64,000 bases of DNA from CAVRUD01 sp963849635 (GTDB taxonomy: Bacteria > Chloroflexota > Chloroflexia > Thermomicrobiales > UBA6265), in NCBI GenBank assembly GCA_963849635.1, contig CAWKIA010000030.1, forward strand, positions 186,001 to 250,000. The letters run 5' to 3'. The notes beneath the pieces are model-generated. The model saw only the letters and a program-made list of their open reading frames with translations, made no database searches and had not been told where the DNA came from. Both the position numbers and the translations under genes were made by a program. This document shows positions 1 to 9,475 of this stretch, in pieces. Each line of letters begins with the position of its first letter. The first letter of the stretch is position 1.

Positions 1-601
1 CGGTCGGAGCGATGCTGACCGAGAGAAACAGCGCACCGACAACCGCAGCCCCAAGGTCGAGCAGGATCGCCTGGCTGGCGCTCAGATCGGAAGGTTCTTC
101 GCGCTCGCCTGACCCGGCGCCGGATCGTGTCTCCCTCCGTCCGAGAAGGTGATTTGCGATCGACACCCCGATACTGATTGGCAGGGTGTTGATCGCGATC
201 CGCCCAATCACGACATTTGTGGGCAAATCCCATTCGATTTGGTGCAGCAGCGCAAGGCTAGCCGCAGCCGCTACGATCGCCAGGGCAGTCGCCTCCAGCG
301 CATCGCCAACCGGCCGGAGTGATCCCGGTTCCTCTCGGTGGAAGCCAGCGAACGTGACAAAGGCGAGATTAAGAGCGTAGGCGCAGATCAAGAAGACGAG
401 CGCTTTGCCCGGCGACATCGTCTCGCCTGCTTGCCAGGTCTCCATCGTATAGATGAGCGGAATGCCGATCAGAAACCCGCCCGTCAGTCCTCGCAGGACG
501 CCGTCGAGTTCACCGTGCCACTCCCCGACGTGTGGTCCGCTCCACCCGGCCGTCTGATCCTGATCCAATTTTCGTGCCGATCCGTTTGGTTGCCCGCTCA
601 T
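1..601 (-). CDS. Integral membrane protein, DUF2391/TIGR02587 family (partial)
   Basis: Reading leftward from the ATG at 599-601 gives an open frame of 200 residues that runs off the window edge, so the C-terminus is missing. Hydrophobic segments appear in order (GFLIGIPLIYT, ALVFLICAYALNLAFVTF, ALAIVAAAASLALL, VVIGRIAINTLPISIGV, LDLGAAVVGALFLSV), the pattern of the multi-pass TIGR02587 family, whose function is not known. A GTG three codons upstream (608-610) is in frame. A GGAGG lies 3 nt from that GTG and 12 nt from the ATG, so the start is uncertain by three residues. It is divergent from the peptide-transport operon. The family call rests on pattern recognition of the translated protein. 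Confidence 0.65.
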   Translation of the reverse strand, partial: MSGQPNGSARKLDQDQTAGWSGPHVGEWHGELDGVLRGLTGGFLIGIPLIYTMETWQAGETMSPGKALVFLICAYALNLAFVTFAGFHREEPGSLRPVGDALEATALAIVAAAASLALLHQIEWDLPTNVVIGRIAINTLPISIGVSIANHLLGRRETRSGAGSGEREEPSDLSASQAILLDLGAAVVGALFLSVSIAPT

Positions 602-674
602 CGGGCGCACGCTCCTCCACCTAAACCATTGGGCAACATGCCCAGTGTTAACGTGACCATGCGTTCAGTCACCA

Positions 675-703
675 TTGACCACGGTACCCCCCCGTGCTAC
701 AAA
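675..703 (+). promoter_or_regulatory. Sigma-70-type promoter of the peptide ABC operon
   Basis: TTGACC (675-680), 17 nt, TACAAA (698-703). It lies about 125 nt upstream of the dppB-like start and between two divergent genes. The rest of the 602-830 gap holds no other recognisable feature. Confidence 0.5.
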
Positions 704-830
704 CGCACCCCCTGACAAACGATGGCCGTTTGAGCAGGGCGACCACGCCCACCGCAATCATCCCTGTCTTCGTCGTGGACGACGCGCCGCCGCGCCGCAT
801 CCCTCGGAATCGATCGTCTCGGGGAGCAAG

Positions 831-1784
831 ATGCAGCGATACATCATGATGCGACTCTCTCTCGCGATTCCCACCATCCTGGGAGCCGTCACGCTGGTCT
901 TCTTCGCCATGCAACTGGCGCCCGGAGACCCGGCATCTTTGTTCATTCCGCCTGATTTGCCTCCGGCCGACAGTGCCGCGCTAGAGAAGCGTATCAACGA
1001 CAAGTACGGCTTCGACGACCCGCTGCCTGTCCAGTACGGCCGCTACCTCGCCAACTTGGCGACCTTCGATCTGGGCGAGTCCCTTCGCGAGGGCACACTG
1101 ATCAGCAACGATCTCAAAGCCCGGTTTCCGCACACATTGCGGCTCGGCATCGGCGCCATGATCGTCTCGACACTCCTCGGAATCTCGATCGGGTTGATCT
1201 CGGCGATCTTCCGTGGGACCTGGTTAGACCGGATCATGATGTTGATCGCCCTGGTTGGTGTCTCGATCCCGAGTTACTGGCTGGCCTTCTCGTTGATCCT
1301 CCTCCTCTCGATCCAGGTCACCTGGCTCCCGCCTTCTGGCCTGGGACAGGACCCGACCAGCTGGGATGGCCTCCGCCACCTCATCATGCCTGTGCTCGTC
1401 CTGTCGCTCGGAACGGCCGGGGCGCTCGCCCGCTACACCCGGGCGAGCATGCTGGACGTCATTAACCGGGACTACGTACGCACGGCTCGGGCCAAGGGGG
1501 TCCGCGAGAGCACCGTCATGCTGGGCCATGCGTTCCGCAACGCCCTCGTGCCCGTCGTCACCATCCTTGGGCTGAACATCGGCTTCCTCCTCAGCGGCGC
1601 CGTGATCGTCGAGTCCGTCTTCGCCTTGCCGGGAGTTGGCCGCTACCTGGTCGACGGAGTCAACGGGCGGGATTTCCCTGTCGTCCAGGCGGCGGTGCTG
1701 ATGATCGCGACCATCTTCGTCATCGGCAACTTGCTGACCGACATCCTGATCGCCTACCTCGACCCGCGCATCCGCTATGACTAG
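831..1784 (+). CDS. Peptide/nickel-type ABC transporter permease, DppB family
   Basis: A 317-residue inner-membrane permease for import of peptides or similar solutes. The N-terminus (MQRYIMMRLSLAIPTILGAV) is the usual first membrane span of DppB/OppB proteins. It is followed by APGDPA, the family DRYGLDDPLPVQY-like segment (here KYGFDDPLPVQYGRYL) and, near residue 200, the EAA loop that contacts the ATPase (DYVRTARAKGVRE). The start at 831 has GGGGAGC just upstream. A longer frame reaches back to 675 but the added residues lack any family similarity. It heads an operon with a DppC permease and a binding protein. No ATPase gene lies nearby, so the ATP-binding subunits must be encoded elsewhere. 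Confidence 0.93.
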   Translation: MQRYIMMRLSLAIPTILGAVTLVFFAMQLAPGDPASLFIPPDLPPADSAALEKRINDKYGFDDPLPVQYGRYLANLATFDLGESLREGTLISNDLKARFPHTLRLGIGAMIVSTLLGISIGLISAIFRGTWLDRIMMLIALVGVSIPSYWLAFSLILLLSIQVTWLPPSGLGQDPTSWDGLRHLIMPVLVLSLGTAGALARYTRASMLDVINRDYVRTARAKGVRESTVMLGHAFRNALVPVVTILGLNIGFLLSGAVIVESVFALPGVGRYLVDGVNGRDFPVVQAAVLMIATIFVIGNLLTDILIAYLDPRIRYD

Positions 1785-1881
1785 CCAGCCCAGCTAGACC
1801 AGCCAGCACCGGCCGACTCAATCGGCCACGCGGTTTCATCCGATCAGGCGGCGACGCACCAGTTGGAGACAAGGACACGCG

Positions 1882-2811
1882 ATGAGCACCGAATCCACGG
1901 CTCAGCCCCCATTCAACGCGACGGCGAGGCGCACTGCGCGTGCGTCGTCCCTGGCGGGGGAGGCACCCAAGGGCCGGAGCCAGATGCGGCGCGTCCTGCA
2001 CGAGGTTGCTGCCAACCACTTCGCGCTGATCGGCGCGCTCTTCCTGCTGGCCACGTTCGCCGTCGCGATCTTAGCTCCCGCCATCGCCCCCTTCGATCCG
2101 CGCGAGCAGAGCCTGCTCAGGCGCCTCGCGTCGCCGTCCTCCGAATATCGCCTCGGCACCGATGAGCTGGGCCGGGACGAGTTTTCACGTCTGGTCTGGG
2201 GGGCAAGGAACTCGCTTTTCATCGGATTCGCCGGCACGGCGGGTGGCCTGGTTCTGGGGACGATCATCGGGCTGCTGGCAGGGTACTTCGGGGGCTGGTT
2301 CGACACCCTCACCATGCGGGTGATCGACATCATGTACGCCTTCCCCGGAATCTTGCTCGCCATCCTGATCGTCGCCATTCTCCGCCCCAGCATCTTCAAC
2401 CTGATCGCCGTCCTCGCGATCTGGGGCACTCCGACGCTCGCGCGAATCGTGCGCTCATCGGTCCTGATGCTGAAAAACGAGGAGTTCGTGCAGTCGGCCG
2501 TGGCAATCGGCTCCAGCCGGACCCGGGTTGTCGCCCTCCATCTCCTGCCCAACTGCATCGGCCCGATCATCGTCTACGCCACGCTTGGGCTGGCCGACGC
2601 CCTCCTGACGACGGCTAGCCTCGGATTCCTCGGGCTGGGTGTCCAGCCGCCCTCACCGGAGTGGGGCACGATGTTGAGCGTCGGCCGTAACTACCTGCGC
2701 GAGGCCCCCCACCTGATGATCTTCCCCGGCCTTCTGATCCTGCTCACGGTCGTCTCGCTCAACCTCATCGGCGACGCGCTCCGCGACGCGCTCGATCCGC
2801 GTACCCAGTGA
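1882..2811 (+). CDS. Peptide/nickel-type ABC transporter permease, DppC family
   Basis: A 309-residue second permease of the importer. A polar N-terminal tail precedes the first span (FALIGALFLLATFAVAI). The DppC hallmark LGTDELGRDEFSRLVWGARN follows, with the EAA loop at about residue 200 (EEFVQSAVAIGSSRTRV) and the conserved GLGVQPPSPEWGTML near the end. The start has weak Shine-Dalgarno complementarity (GGACACGCG). It follows the DppB gene by 97 nt in the same direction and precedes the binding-protein gene by about 140 nt, consistent with one transcript. Confidence 0.93.
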   Translation: MSTESTAQPPFNATARRTARASSLAGEAPKGRSQMRRVLHEVAANHFALIGALFLLATFAVAILAPAIAPFDPREQSLLRRLASPSSEYRLGTDELGRDEFSRLVWGARNSLFIGFAGTAGGLVLGTIIGLLAGYFGGWFDTLTMRVIDIMYAFPGILLAILIVAILRPSIFNLIAVLAIWGTPTLARIVRSSVLMLKNEEFVQSAVAIGSSRTRVVALHLLPNCIGPIIVYATLGLADALLTTASLGFLGLGVQPPSPEWGTMLSVGRNYLREAPHLMIFPGLLILLTVVSLNLIGDALRDALDPRTQ

Positions 2812-2950
2812 TCGTTCCACGGATAGACCGCTCACCACGAAGGACCGCATCCGGAAAGGAGACGCCTGCCCTCAACCAGCGTTCGAACTGATACGTCTGG
2901 CTTCCGACCGTCCAATCGCGCAGATCGTGCAACCAATGGAGGTCACCCCA

Positions 2951-4594
2951 ATGTCTGAGCAGGCGAACAATCCCGTCCATGGCCGCCTCCCGCTACACCG
3001 CCGCAACCTCTTCCGCTTCATCGCTGGCGGTGCCGCTGCGGCCGGTGCCCTCGGCGGGGTCGGCTTTTCCCGATCTGCCCTGGCGAAACAGGGCGAGCCG
3101 GGCGGCACTGCCACCATCGTTACCAACGCCAACCCGGCCTCGTGGGACCTCACCAACTCGACCTGGCCAACCTGGGAAGGGGTCAACTTCCTCTACGACC
3201 GTCTGATCAACTTCGATGAGGAAGAGAACCTGCTCCCGGGCCTGGCCCTCACCTGGGAGGTCTCCGCCGACGGCCTGGAGTACACGCTCACGCTGCGCCC
3301 CGGCGTCACCTTCCACGACGGCACCCCGTTCAACGCCGAGGCCGTCAAATTCAACATCCAGCGCCACCTGGACGTGCCGGACTCCGGCTTCTACGCCGCC
3401 TTTGAACCGGTGGCCAGCATGGAGGTCATCGACGACCTGACGATCAAGATCGTCCTCAGCGGGATCCGGCCAAACTTCGCATACGATGGCCTCGCCCAGT
3501 GGGGCGCCCTTCAGGTCAGCCCGACCGCCTTCGCCGAACTCGGCGATCGATTCGGTGAGGCTCCGGTCGGAACCGGCCCGTTCAAGTTCACCTCGTACGA
3601 ACCGGGCGCGATGATCACCTACTCCCGGAATGAGGAGTACTGGGACGGCGCGCCACTGCTGGAGACCGTCCAGGTCCGGATCATCCCCGAGTCCGCCGTC
3701 GCCCTGCTCGAGATGGAGGCCGGCACGGTTGACGCGATCCTGGTCGAGCCCAAAGACGTCCAGGCGATGACCGACCTCGATTTGGTCATCGAGAGCCGGG
3801 TCTCGCCCGGGGCCGAGATGATGAGCATCAACCTCTCGCAGTCCCCGACCGACGAGCTCGCGGTCCGGCAGGCGCTGGCACATGCCATCGACCGCGACGC
3901 GATCATCGAGGCGGTCCTGTTCGGCTTCGCCGAAAAATCCAACGGCGGCGTGACCAGCAACTCGCCCTTCTACAACGCCGACATCCCCCTGATCGAGTAC
4001 GACCCGGACAAAGCCGGCACCCTCCTCGACGAAGCCGGCTGGGTCATGGGCGACGACGGCATCCGGGAACGGGACGGTCAGCCGCTGCGCCTGGCGCTCC
4101 TCTCGACCGACTTCACGGACTGGGGCCTGTTCAACCAGATCTTCCAGGAGCAGCTGCGGGTGGTCGGCATCGACACGGAGATCACCTCCCTGGAATGGAA
4201 CGCCATGCTGGACCAGTGGCGCGAGAACCAGGGCCCCTGGCACATCTCCTACCACCAGCAGGGCTCGATCATGGCCTCGACCGCCCCGATCCAGGCCTCT
4301 TGGTCACCCACCGACTACTGGTCGATCAACCAGATCGACGACGCGACCGCACCCGACCTGGTCACCGCCCGCGAACAGCTCCAGGCCCTCGCCGATGAGT
4401 TCGACACCGCCGGCGAGCAGACCCGGCGGCTGGAGATCGCGAAGGAGGCCCAGACCATCTTCTACGAGAACCAGCTGACCGTTTGGATGTGGCACCGCCA
4501 GACGGTCCACGCGATCCAGCCTCGGCTCAAGGCATACCGACTCACCCACGCCGGCCGGATCGTCGAGCTGGACAAGGCGTACCTCGAGGGGTAG
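2951..4594 (+). CDS. Tat-exported ABC solute-binding protein, family 5 (DppA/OppA-like)
   Basis: About 547 residues. The N-terminus has a twin-arginine motif (HRRNLFRFIAGG) followed by an Ala/Gly hydrophobic stretch, so export through Tat is likely. The mature part shows the SBP_bac_5 pattern: LTWEVSADGLEYTFTL-like segment, FHDGTPFNAEAVKFNI, GTGPFKFTSYEPG, and VRQALAHAIDRDAI. I chose the ATG at 2951 because GGAGG sits 9 nt upstream. An in-frame ATG at 2927 lacks one. Together with the two permeases it forms a peptide, opine or metal-chelate importer. The substrate cannot be told from sequence. Confidence 0.93.
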   Translation: MSEQANNPVHGRLPLHRRNLFRFIAGGAAAAGALGGVGFSRSALAKQGEPGGTATIVTNANPASWDLTNSTWPTWEGVNFLYDRLINFDEEENLLPGLALTWEVSADGLEYTLTLRPGVTFHDGTPFNAEAVKFNIQRHLDVPDSGFYAAFEPVASMEVIDDLTIKIVLSGIRPNFAYDGLAQWGALQVSPTAFAELGDRFGEAPVGTGPFKFTSYEPGAMITYSRNEEYWDGAPLLETVQVRIIPESAVALLEMEAGTVDAILVEPKDVQAMTDLDLVIESRVSPGAEMMSINLSQSPTDELAVRQALAHAIDRDAIIEAVLFGFAEKSNGGVTSNSPFYNADIPLIEYDPDKAGTLLDEAGWVMGDDGIRERDGQPLRLALLSTDFTDWGLFNQIFQEQLRVVGIDTEITSLEWNAMLDQWRENQGPWHISYHQQGSIMASTAPIQASWSPTDYWSINQIDDATAPDLVTAREQLQALADEFDTAGEQTRRLEIAKEAQTIFYENQLTVWMWHRQTVHAIQPRLKAYRLTHAGRIVELDKAYLEG

Positions 4595-4602
4595 ACGCGA
4601 CA

Positions 4603-4635
4603 CAGGCCGGGGGCATTTGCATCGCCCCCGGCCTG
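4603..4635. terminator. Strong stem-loop after the peptide ABC operon
   Basis: A perfect 12-bp GC stem (CAGGCCGGGGGC pairs with GCCCCCGGCCTG) with a 9-nt loop starts 8 nt after the binding-protein stop. It is followed by CTCTGTGTTT, so it resembles an intrinsic terminator with a weak U-tract. Confidence 0.7.
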
Positions 4636-4704
4636 CTCTGTGTTTCGAGATCTCTACCGGAATGCCCCTGCCGCACGGGGCCGGAATGGTGCCGCCGTCC
4701 TGGT

Positions 4705-4865
4705 GTCGCCCGGGGCTAAAAGACCCCGAGCTGAACCTGATAACCCCGCCTAAAGCGGGCTGGAACGTCGGACTATGTTCGGAATTCTCCGCCTGTAGTC
4801 GCGAACATCGCGGCCGGCTTTAGCCGGGTTATCTGGCCTAGCCGGGGTCTTTAGCCCCCGCGTCA
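4705..4865. repeat. Imperfect inverted repeat with 'CTAAAGACCCCGG' arms
   Basis: The left arm contains GGGGCTAAAAGACCCCGAG and ATAACCCCGCCTAAAGCGGG. The right arm carries the complement (CCGGCTTTAGCCGGGTTAT and CCGGGGTCTTTAGCCCC). Each arm itself holds small GC palindromes. It fills the 330-bp gap between the peptide ABC operon and the S9 peptidase, with no gene inside. It resembles a non-autonomous dispersed palindrome. Confidence 0.6.
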
Positions 4866-4925
4866 GGGTGCGCGGCGCCAAAGACGCCCGTTCATCACGC
4901 GCGACTCAGTGGAGCAGACACTATC

Positions 4926-7251
4926 GTGACCAATCCCAGCGCAGCACCGAGTCACGCCCCCCACCAGTCCCTGCCAGCCGAACGCTACGTCCGCGCTGAG
5001 CGCTTCCTCCCCTGGAACGCCGCCCGGCTCACCTTCGGCATGGGGATCGATCCCCAGTGGATCGACGACGGCGATGGATTCTGGTTCCGGAGCGAGACCG
5101 CCGGGGGTCCCCGGTACTGCCGGGTCGATCCGGGTGGAGACGCGGTGCGGCCTGCGTTCGATCACGTCGGGCTTGCCGCCGCGCTTAGCCGAGCTCTGTC
5201 GGCGCCCGTAGATCCCGATCGTCTGGATCTCCAGGACCTCACGTTCCAGCAAGGCCCGGAGCGGGTGACCTTCACCTCTCGGCGACCGGTCATGGACCTA
5301 TCACCTGGGCGACGATACCTGCGCACCAAACGAATCGCCGTCTGAGGCCGGCCCCGATGTCGTGCGGTCGCCCGATGGCCGGTGGGAAGCCTTCGTGCGG
5401 GACCATGACCTGTGGTTGCGCTCGGTTTCGGATGGAACCGAACGGAGGCTGACGGACGACGGTGAGCCGGGCTACGGCTACGGCGCCACGCTGCCATCGC
5501 CACTGTCTTCGGCTGGACTGGCCGAGCCCGATCCGCCGGTCGTCCATTGGTCGCCGGATAGCCGCCGCTTCCTGAGCTGCCGGATCGACGAGCGCCCCGC
5601 GAAGTACCTGCACCTCGTCCAGTCGGTTCCGAAAGACGGCAGCACGCGCCCGCGCCTGCACTCCTACGCCTACCCGCTGCCCGGCGACACCGAGCTACCG
5701 CTGACAGAGGCCTGGTGCTTCGCGGTCGACGATGATGCTGGGGTCAAGGTGCAGTGGCCTCCGCTGCCGACGATGTACTACGGGGCGCCGTTCCAGGAAT
5801 CCTCGCTCTGGTGGACCGCGGACGGATCGCAACTGTTCTTGCTCCTCCGTGAGCGCGCCGGGCGGAGCTATGAGCTGATCGCGGTCGACCCGGCGACTGG
5901 CGCGACCAGAAGCATCATCACCGAGCGGACTGACCGCGGCATCGACGCATTTCTCTACTGGGCCGACGTCAATGTCCGCGTCATCCGGGACGGCACCCAG
6001 GTAATCTGGTACGCCCAGCGCGACGGTTGGGGCCACCTCTATCTCTACGACGCCGCGACCGGGGCGCAGATACGCCAGTTGACGTCTGGGGCATTCAATA
6101 TCTCCCGGATCGCCCATGTCGACGAAGCGGACGGGTGGGTGGCGTTCATGGCGGTCGGCCGCGAGCCGGATCGCGACCCGTACCTCAACCACCTCTATCG
6201 CGTCAGCCTCGATGGCGGCGAGCCGGAGTTGCTCACGCCAGAGGACGCCGATCACACCGTCCGGTTCTCGCCCACAGGCAAACACTTCGTCGACATTTTC
6301 TCCCGCACCGACGTTCCACCCGCTGCCAACCTTCGCTCAGCCAGCGGGGAATTGGTCCTGGAGATCGAGCGAGCTGATCTCGCGCCGCTCATGGCAACGG
6401 GCTGGACTGCCCCGGAGCGATTCACCGCCAAGGGGCGAGACGGCACGACCGATGTCTACGGCGTCATCGTCCGGCCCTCTGGGTTCGATCCGGATGGGTG
6501 CTACCCGGTCATCGACTACATCTACGGCGGGCCGCAGGTCAACGTGGCCCCGACGACATTCACCGACGCCACCCCCTTTACCGATCCCTTCCGCCAGGGG
6601 CGCGGCTCCGGCTTCTGGCAGGCCCAGGCGATCGCCGAACTCGGCTTCGTCGTCGTCATGGTCGACGGCCTGGGCATGCCGGGCCGTTCGCGCGCCTACC
6701 ACGATGTCACCTACCGCAATCTCGGCGATGCCGGCCTCCCCGACCACATCGCCGCGATCCGGCAACTCGGCGACCGCGATCCCGCCCTCGACCTCAGCCG
6801 GGTCGGGATCTACGGCCACTCGGCCGGCGGCTACGCCTCCGCCCACGCCATCCTGAGCTATCCCGACTTTTACAAGGTCTGTGTCTCCTCCGCCGGCAAC
6901 CACGACCACCGGCTCGACAAGGCCAGCTGGGTCGAGCGCTACATGAGCCCGGAGGTCGGCCCCCACTACGACGAACAGGCGAACAGGAGCCTGGCGGCCA
7001 ACCTGACTGGCAAGCTCCTTCTGGTTCACGGCGAGATGGACGAGAACGTCCACCCAGCATCTACCCTGGCCCTCGTCGATGCTCTGATCAAAGCAAACAA
7101 AGATTTCGACCTTCTCATCGTCCCCAACCGGCCGCACCGGCTGGACAACGATCCCTACTTCCTGCGGCGTCGCTGGGACTATTTCGTCCGCCACCTGCTC
7201 GGCGTGGAGCCGCCGGTTGGGTACAGGATCGCGGAGCCGCCGGGTGCGTAA
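4926..7251 (+). CDS. S9 prolyl oligopeptidase / dipeptidyl-peptidase IV-like, frameshifted near 5280
   Basis: A serine peptidase with an N-terminal beta-propeller and C-terminal alpha/beta-hydrolase domain. The first frame (GTG at 4926) covers the start of the propeller and ends at 5345. The second is open through 7251. Reading the second frame back from 5362 gives TYHLGDDTC and PSEAGPDVVRSPDGRWEAF, the expected DPP-IV sequence, so the two parts were one protein of about 770 residues split by an extra base near TCTCGGCGACC (5278-5288). The catalytic set is visible: nucleophile Ser in GIYGHSAGGYAS (about 6819), Asp in HGEMDENVHP (about 7040) and His in NRPHRLDND (about 7135). Without a signal peptide it is probably cytoplasmic. 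It may be a true frameshift or an assembly indel. Confidence 0.85.
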
Positions 7252-7279
7252 TGTGACGACGCGCACGGATCACGAACGC

Positions 7280-7404
7280 CAGGTTGAAACCCGGCGCTCA
7301 ACCTACGAAACCCCTCCGGGGTCGATCGAGTTCACGTCACGCCGCGCCCGCCCCGGCCTCAGTCCCGGAGGGACTTTGTAGGTTTAGCCCCGGGTTTCAA
7401 CCTG
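7280..7404. repeat. 125-bp imperfect inverted repeat
   Basis: Outer arms CAGGTTGAAACCCGG and CCGGGTTTCAACCTG are perfect complements. Inner parts pair with mismatches (CAACCTACGAAACCCCTCCGG with CCGGAGGGACTTTGTAGGTTT, in pieces). It fills the intergenic gap before the nitrilase gene. No coding potential is visible. Confidence 0.65.
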
Positions 7405-7434
7405 GGGGCCACTTCACCCAGAGAGGTTCAAACC

Positions 7435-8958
7435 ATGCTCACCTTCAACCGACCTGCTCCACAAGAGACGACGATCGCGGCGGTGGCGATGCACTGCAGC
7501 CATGATGTTGCCGCGAACTGGGCCAAGTACGAGGGGTTCATCGAGGAGGCTGCCCTCCAGGGCGTCAGTTACCTCGTCTTCCCCGAGGTCTCGCTGCAGG
7601 GCTACCTTCTCAGCTCCGGCGGGCTTGGCTCGGCCGAGATGAACGAGCAGATCGACTACTTCCGGGCCACGGCCGAGCCGATCCCCGGGCCGACGACGCG
7701 GAAGCTGCAGTTGCTCGCCAAACGGCATGGGATGTTGATCCAGGCGGGCATGGCCGAACTGGCGATGGACGGGAACATCGTCTACAACAGCGCGGTCCTC
7801 GTCGACGGATCGGGCGTGCTCGGGGTCTTCCGCAAGCTCCACAACCAGTTCGAGTGGCCGGTCTTCAGCCCCGGCAACCACCTCGATGTCTTCCCAACTC
7901 CGCTCGGCAAGGTCGGCATGTTCATCTGCTACGACCTGGCCTTCCCCGAGGTCACGCGGGAGTTCGCCCTCAAAGGCGCCAAGATCGCGGCCCTGACCAC
8001 CGCCTGGCCGATGCAGGGTGACGACCCCGAAACCGACTACTACGGCTACACCTACGACCTCTTCAGCCGCTCCAGCGCCCTGGCCAATCAGCTGTGGTTG
8101 GTCTGCTCCAATCAGGTCAACCGGCCGGTCACGCCCGGCGCGGCGAACTACTACGGCCACAGCCGCATCGTCGCGCCCAACGGCAAGATCGTGGCCGACA
8201 CCGGGTACGCCGAAGGACTCGCCGTCGCGACCGTCGACATCGATGCCGGGCTGGAGCGGGCCCGGACCCGCGAGTTTTTCGGACTCAATCTGCTTCAGGA
8301 CCGCCGTCCCGCCTACTACCGCCTTCGCATAGCAACGAGCGATCCTACTACGCGCCCGATTCGGACTCTCCATTCACGGGAGATGGCCAGGTGGACGGCA
8401 AGGCAGCGGTCAGTCTCGTCATGCAGGGAGTGGGCGGAAGCCAAACCGAACCATCGAAATTGCGCGCCCTCCTGGACCGTGGCAGCTGCTATTGCCAGCC
8501 GCACCCCCCTGCCGGACAATCCCCACACGCGCGGCAGTAGGAGGGCGCACACGCATGGCCACGGAGCATCATCCCCTTCGATTCAGCCTGGTTCTGGGAC
8601 AGCGGGCGACCTGGCCGGACCTGATGGCCCGCGCCCAGGAAACCGAGGCCCTCGGCTTCGACGGCCTCAACGTGGTCGACCACTTCTACGGCCTCAAAGA
8701 CGTGATGGACCCCACCCACGAGGCGTGGACGATCCTGGCCGGGTTCGCGACCGTCACGGAACGGATCCGCCTGGGGGTGATGGTCTGCGGCAACACCTAC
8801 CGCAATCCGGCCTTCCTGCTCAAACAGGCGGTCACGGTCGACCACATGTCCGGCGGCCGGGTCGATTTTGGCGTCGGCGCTGGCTGGCTGGAGCGCGAGC
8901 ACGAGGCCTACGGCTGGGAGCTCTACTCCCCAGGCGAGCGAGTCGACCGCTTCGCTGA
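7435..8958 (+). CDS. Carbon-nitrogen hydrolase (nitrilase superfamily), aberrant 3' end
   Basis: The first 300 residues are a nitrilase-superfamily amidase. Catalytic Glu is in YLVFPEVSLQGYL, Lys in FRKLHNQFEWPVF and Cys in GMFICYDLAFPEV. The start follows GAGAGG. Family similarity ends at about 8325 (LQDRRPAYYR). The frame then continues 630 nt, reading the following LLM gene out of frame, so the last 200 residues are almost certainly not native. A one-base slip near 8325 would give TAG at once (8330-8332) in one frame. It hydrolyses an amide or nitrile bond, substrate unknown. Its close pairing with the LLM gene suggests a joint catabolic role. Confidence 0.8.
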   Translation: MLTFNRPAPQETTIAAVAMHCSHDVAANWAKYEGFIEEAALQGVSYLVFPEVSLQGYLLSSGGLGSAEMNEQIDYFRATAEPIPGPTTRKLQLLAKRHGMLIQAGMAELAMDGNIVYNSAVLVDGSGVLGVFRKLHNQFEWPVFSPGNHLDVFPTPLGKVGMFICYDLAFPEVTREFALKGAKIAALTTAWPMQGDDPETDYYGYTYDLFSRSSALANQLWLVCSNQVNRPVTPGAANYYGHSRIVAPNGKIVADTGYAEGLAVATVDIDAGLERARTREFFGLNLLQDRRPAYYRLRIATSDPTTRPIRTLHSREMARWTARQRSVSSCREWAEAKPNHRNCAPSWTVAAAIASRTPLPDNPHTRGSRRAHTHGHGASSPSIQPGSGTAGDLAGPDGPRPGNRGPRLRRPQRGRPLLRPQRRDGPHPRGVDDPGRVRDRHGTDPPGGDGLRQHLPQSGLPAQTGGHGRPHVRRPGRFWRRRWLAGARARGLRLGALLPRRASRPLR

Positions 8959-9412
8959 GGCGCTGGAGATCTGGGACCTGCTCCAAACGGAAGAGCGCAC
9001 CCACTACGAGGGCCGCTACTACCAGATCCTCGATGCCCCCTTCGAGCCGAAGCCGCTCCAGCGGCCCCGAATGCCGGTCCTGATCGGCGCGTCCATGCCC
9101 AAGATGCTCCGCCTGACCGCCAAACACGCCGACATCTGGAACGCACGGGGCGCCCCCGAGGAGGCCGGCGCGGGCAACCGCGCCCTCGACGCCGCCTGCG
9201 ACGCCATCGGCCGGCCCCGAGCTGAGATCATGCGCGGCGTGAGCCCCGCCCGCAACTTCCTCGCCTCGGTCGACGCCTTCGCCGAAAACGTCGCCGCTTA
9301 CCGTGCCGAGGGCATCACCGACTTCCAGATCCCCTGGCCCCGCGTCCCCGAAGAATTGCCCGTCCTCCGGCAGGTTGCCCGGGACGTGATCCCTGGGCTG
9401 CGGAACGGGTGA
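8555..9412 (+). CDS. LLM-class (luciferase-like) F420-dependent oxidoreductase
   Basis: A 285-residue TIM-barrel enzyme of the bacterial luciferase/F420 family. Landmarks are LRFSLVLGQ at strand 1, ETEALGFDGLNVVDHFYG, ERIRLGVMVCGNTYRNPA, TVDHMSGGRVDFGVGAGWLEREHEAYG and PRMPVLIGASMPKML. The ATG at 8555 has AGGAGGG 8 nt upstream. An upstream in-frame ATG at 8492 lies in non-homologous sequence. It overlaps the spurious tail of the nitrilase frame. It is followed by a hairpin and a convergent ABC operon. Confidence 0.92.
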   Translation: MATEHHPLRFSLVLGQRATWPDLMARAQETEALGFDGLNVVDHFYGLKDVMDPTHEAWTILAGFATVTERIRLGVMVCGNTYRNPAFLLKQAVTVDHMSGGRVDFGVGAGWLEREHEAYGWELYSPGERVDRFAEALEIWDLLQTEERTHYEGRYYQILDAPFEPKPLQRPRMPVLIGASMPKMLRLTAKHADIWNARGAPEEAGAGNRALDAACDAIGRPRAEIMRGVSPARNFLASVDAFAENVAAYRAEGITDFQIPWPRVPEELPVLRQVARDVIPGLRNG

Positions 9413-9433
9413 TAGCCCCCTAACCACCGGTCT

Positions 9434-9455
9434 CCTTCCCCCGTGAGGGGGAAGG
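9434..9455. terminator. Bidirectional hairpin between convergent genes
   Basis: CCTTCCCCC and GGGGGAAGG pair perfectly around a GTGA loop, between the stops of the LLM gene and the convergent permease gene. Confidence 0.55.
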
Positions 9456-9475
9456 CGAGGACCTCACCCCTCAAA

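Noticed and set aside
2993..4255. 420-codon open frame on the minus strand
   Set aside because: It is antisense to the peptide-binding protein. The sense strand has clear family motifs, while this frame is low-complexity Gly/Asp/Val typical of a high-GC shadow.
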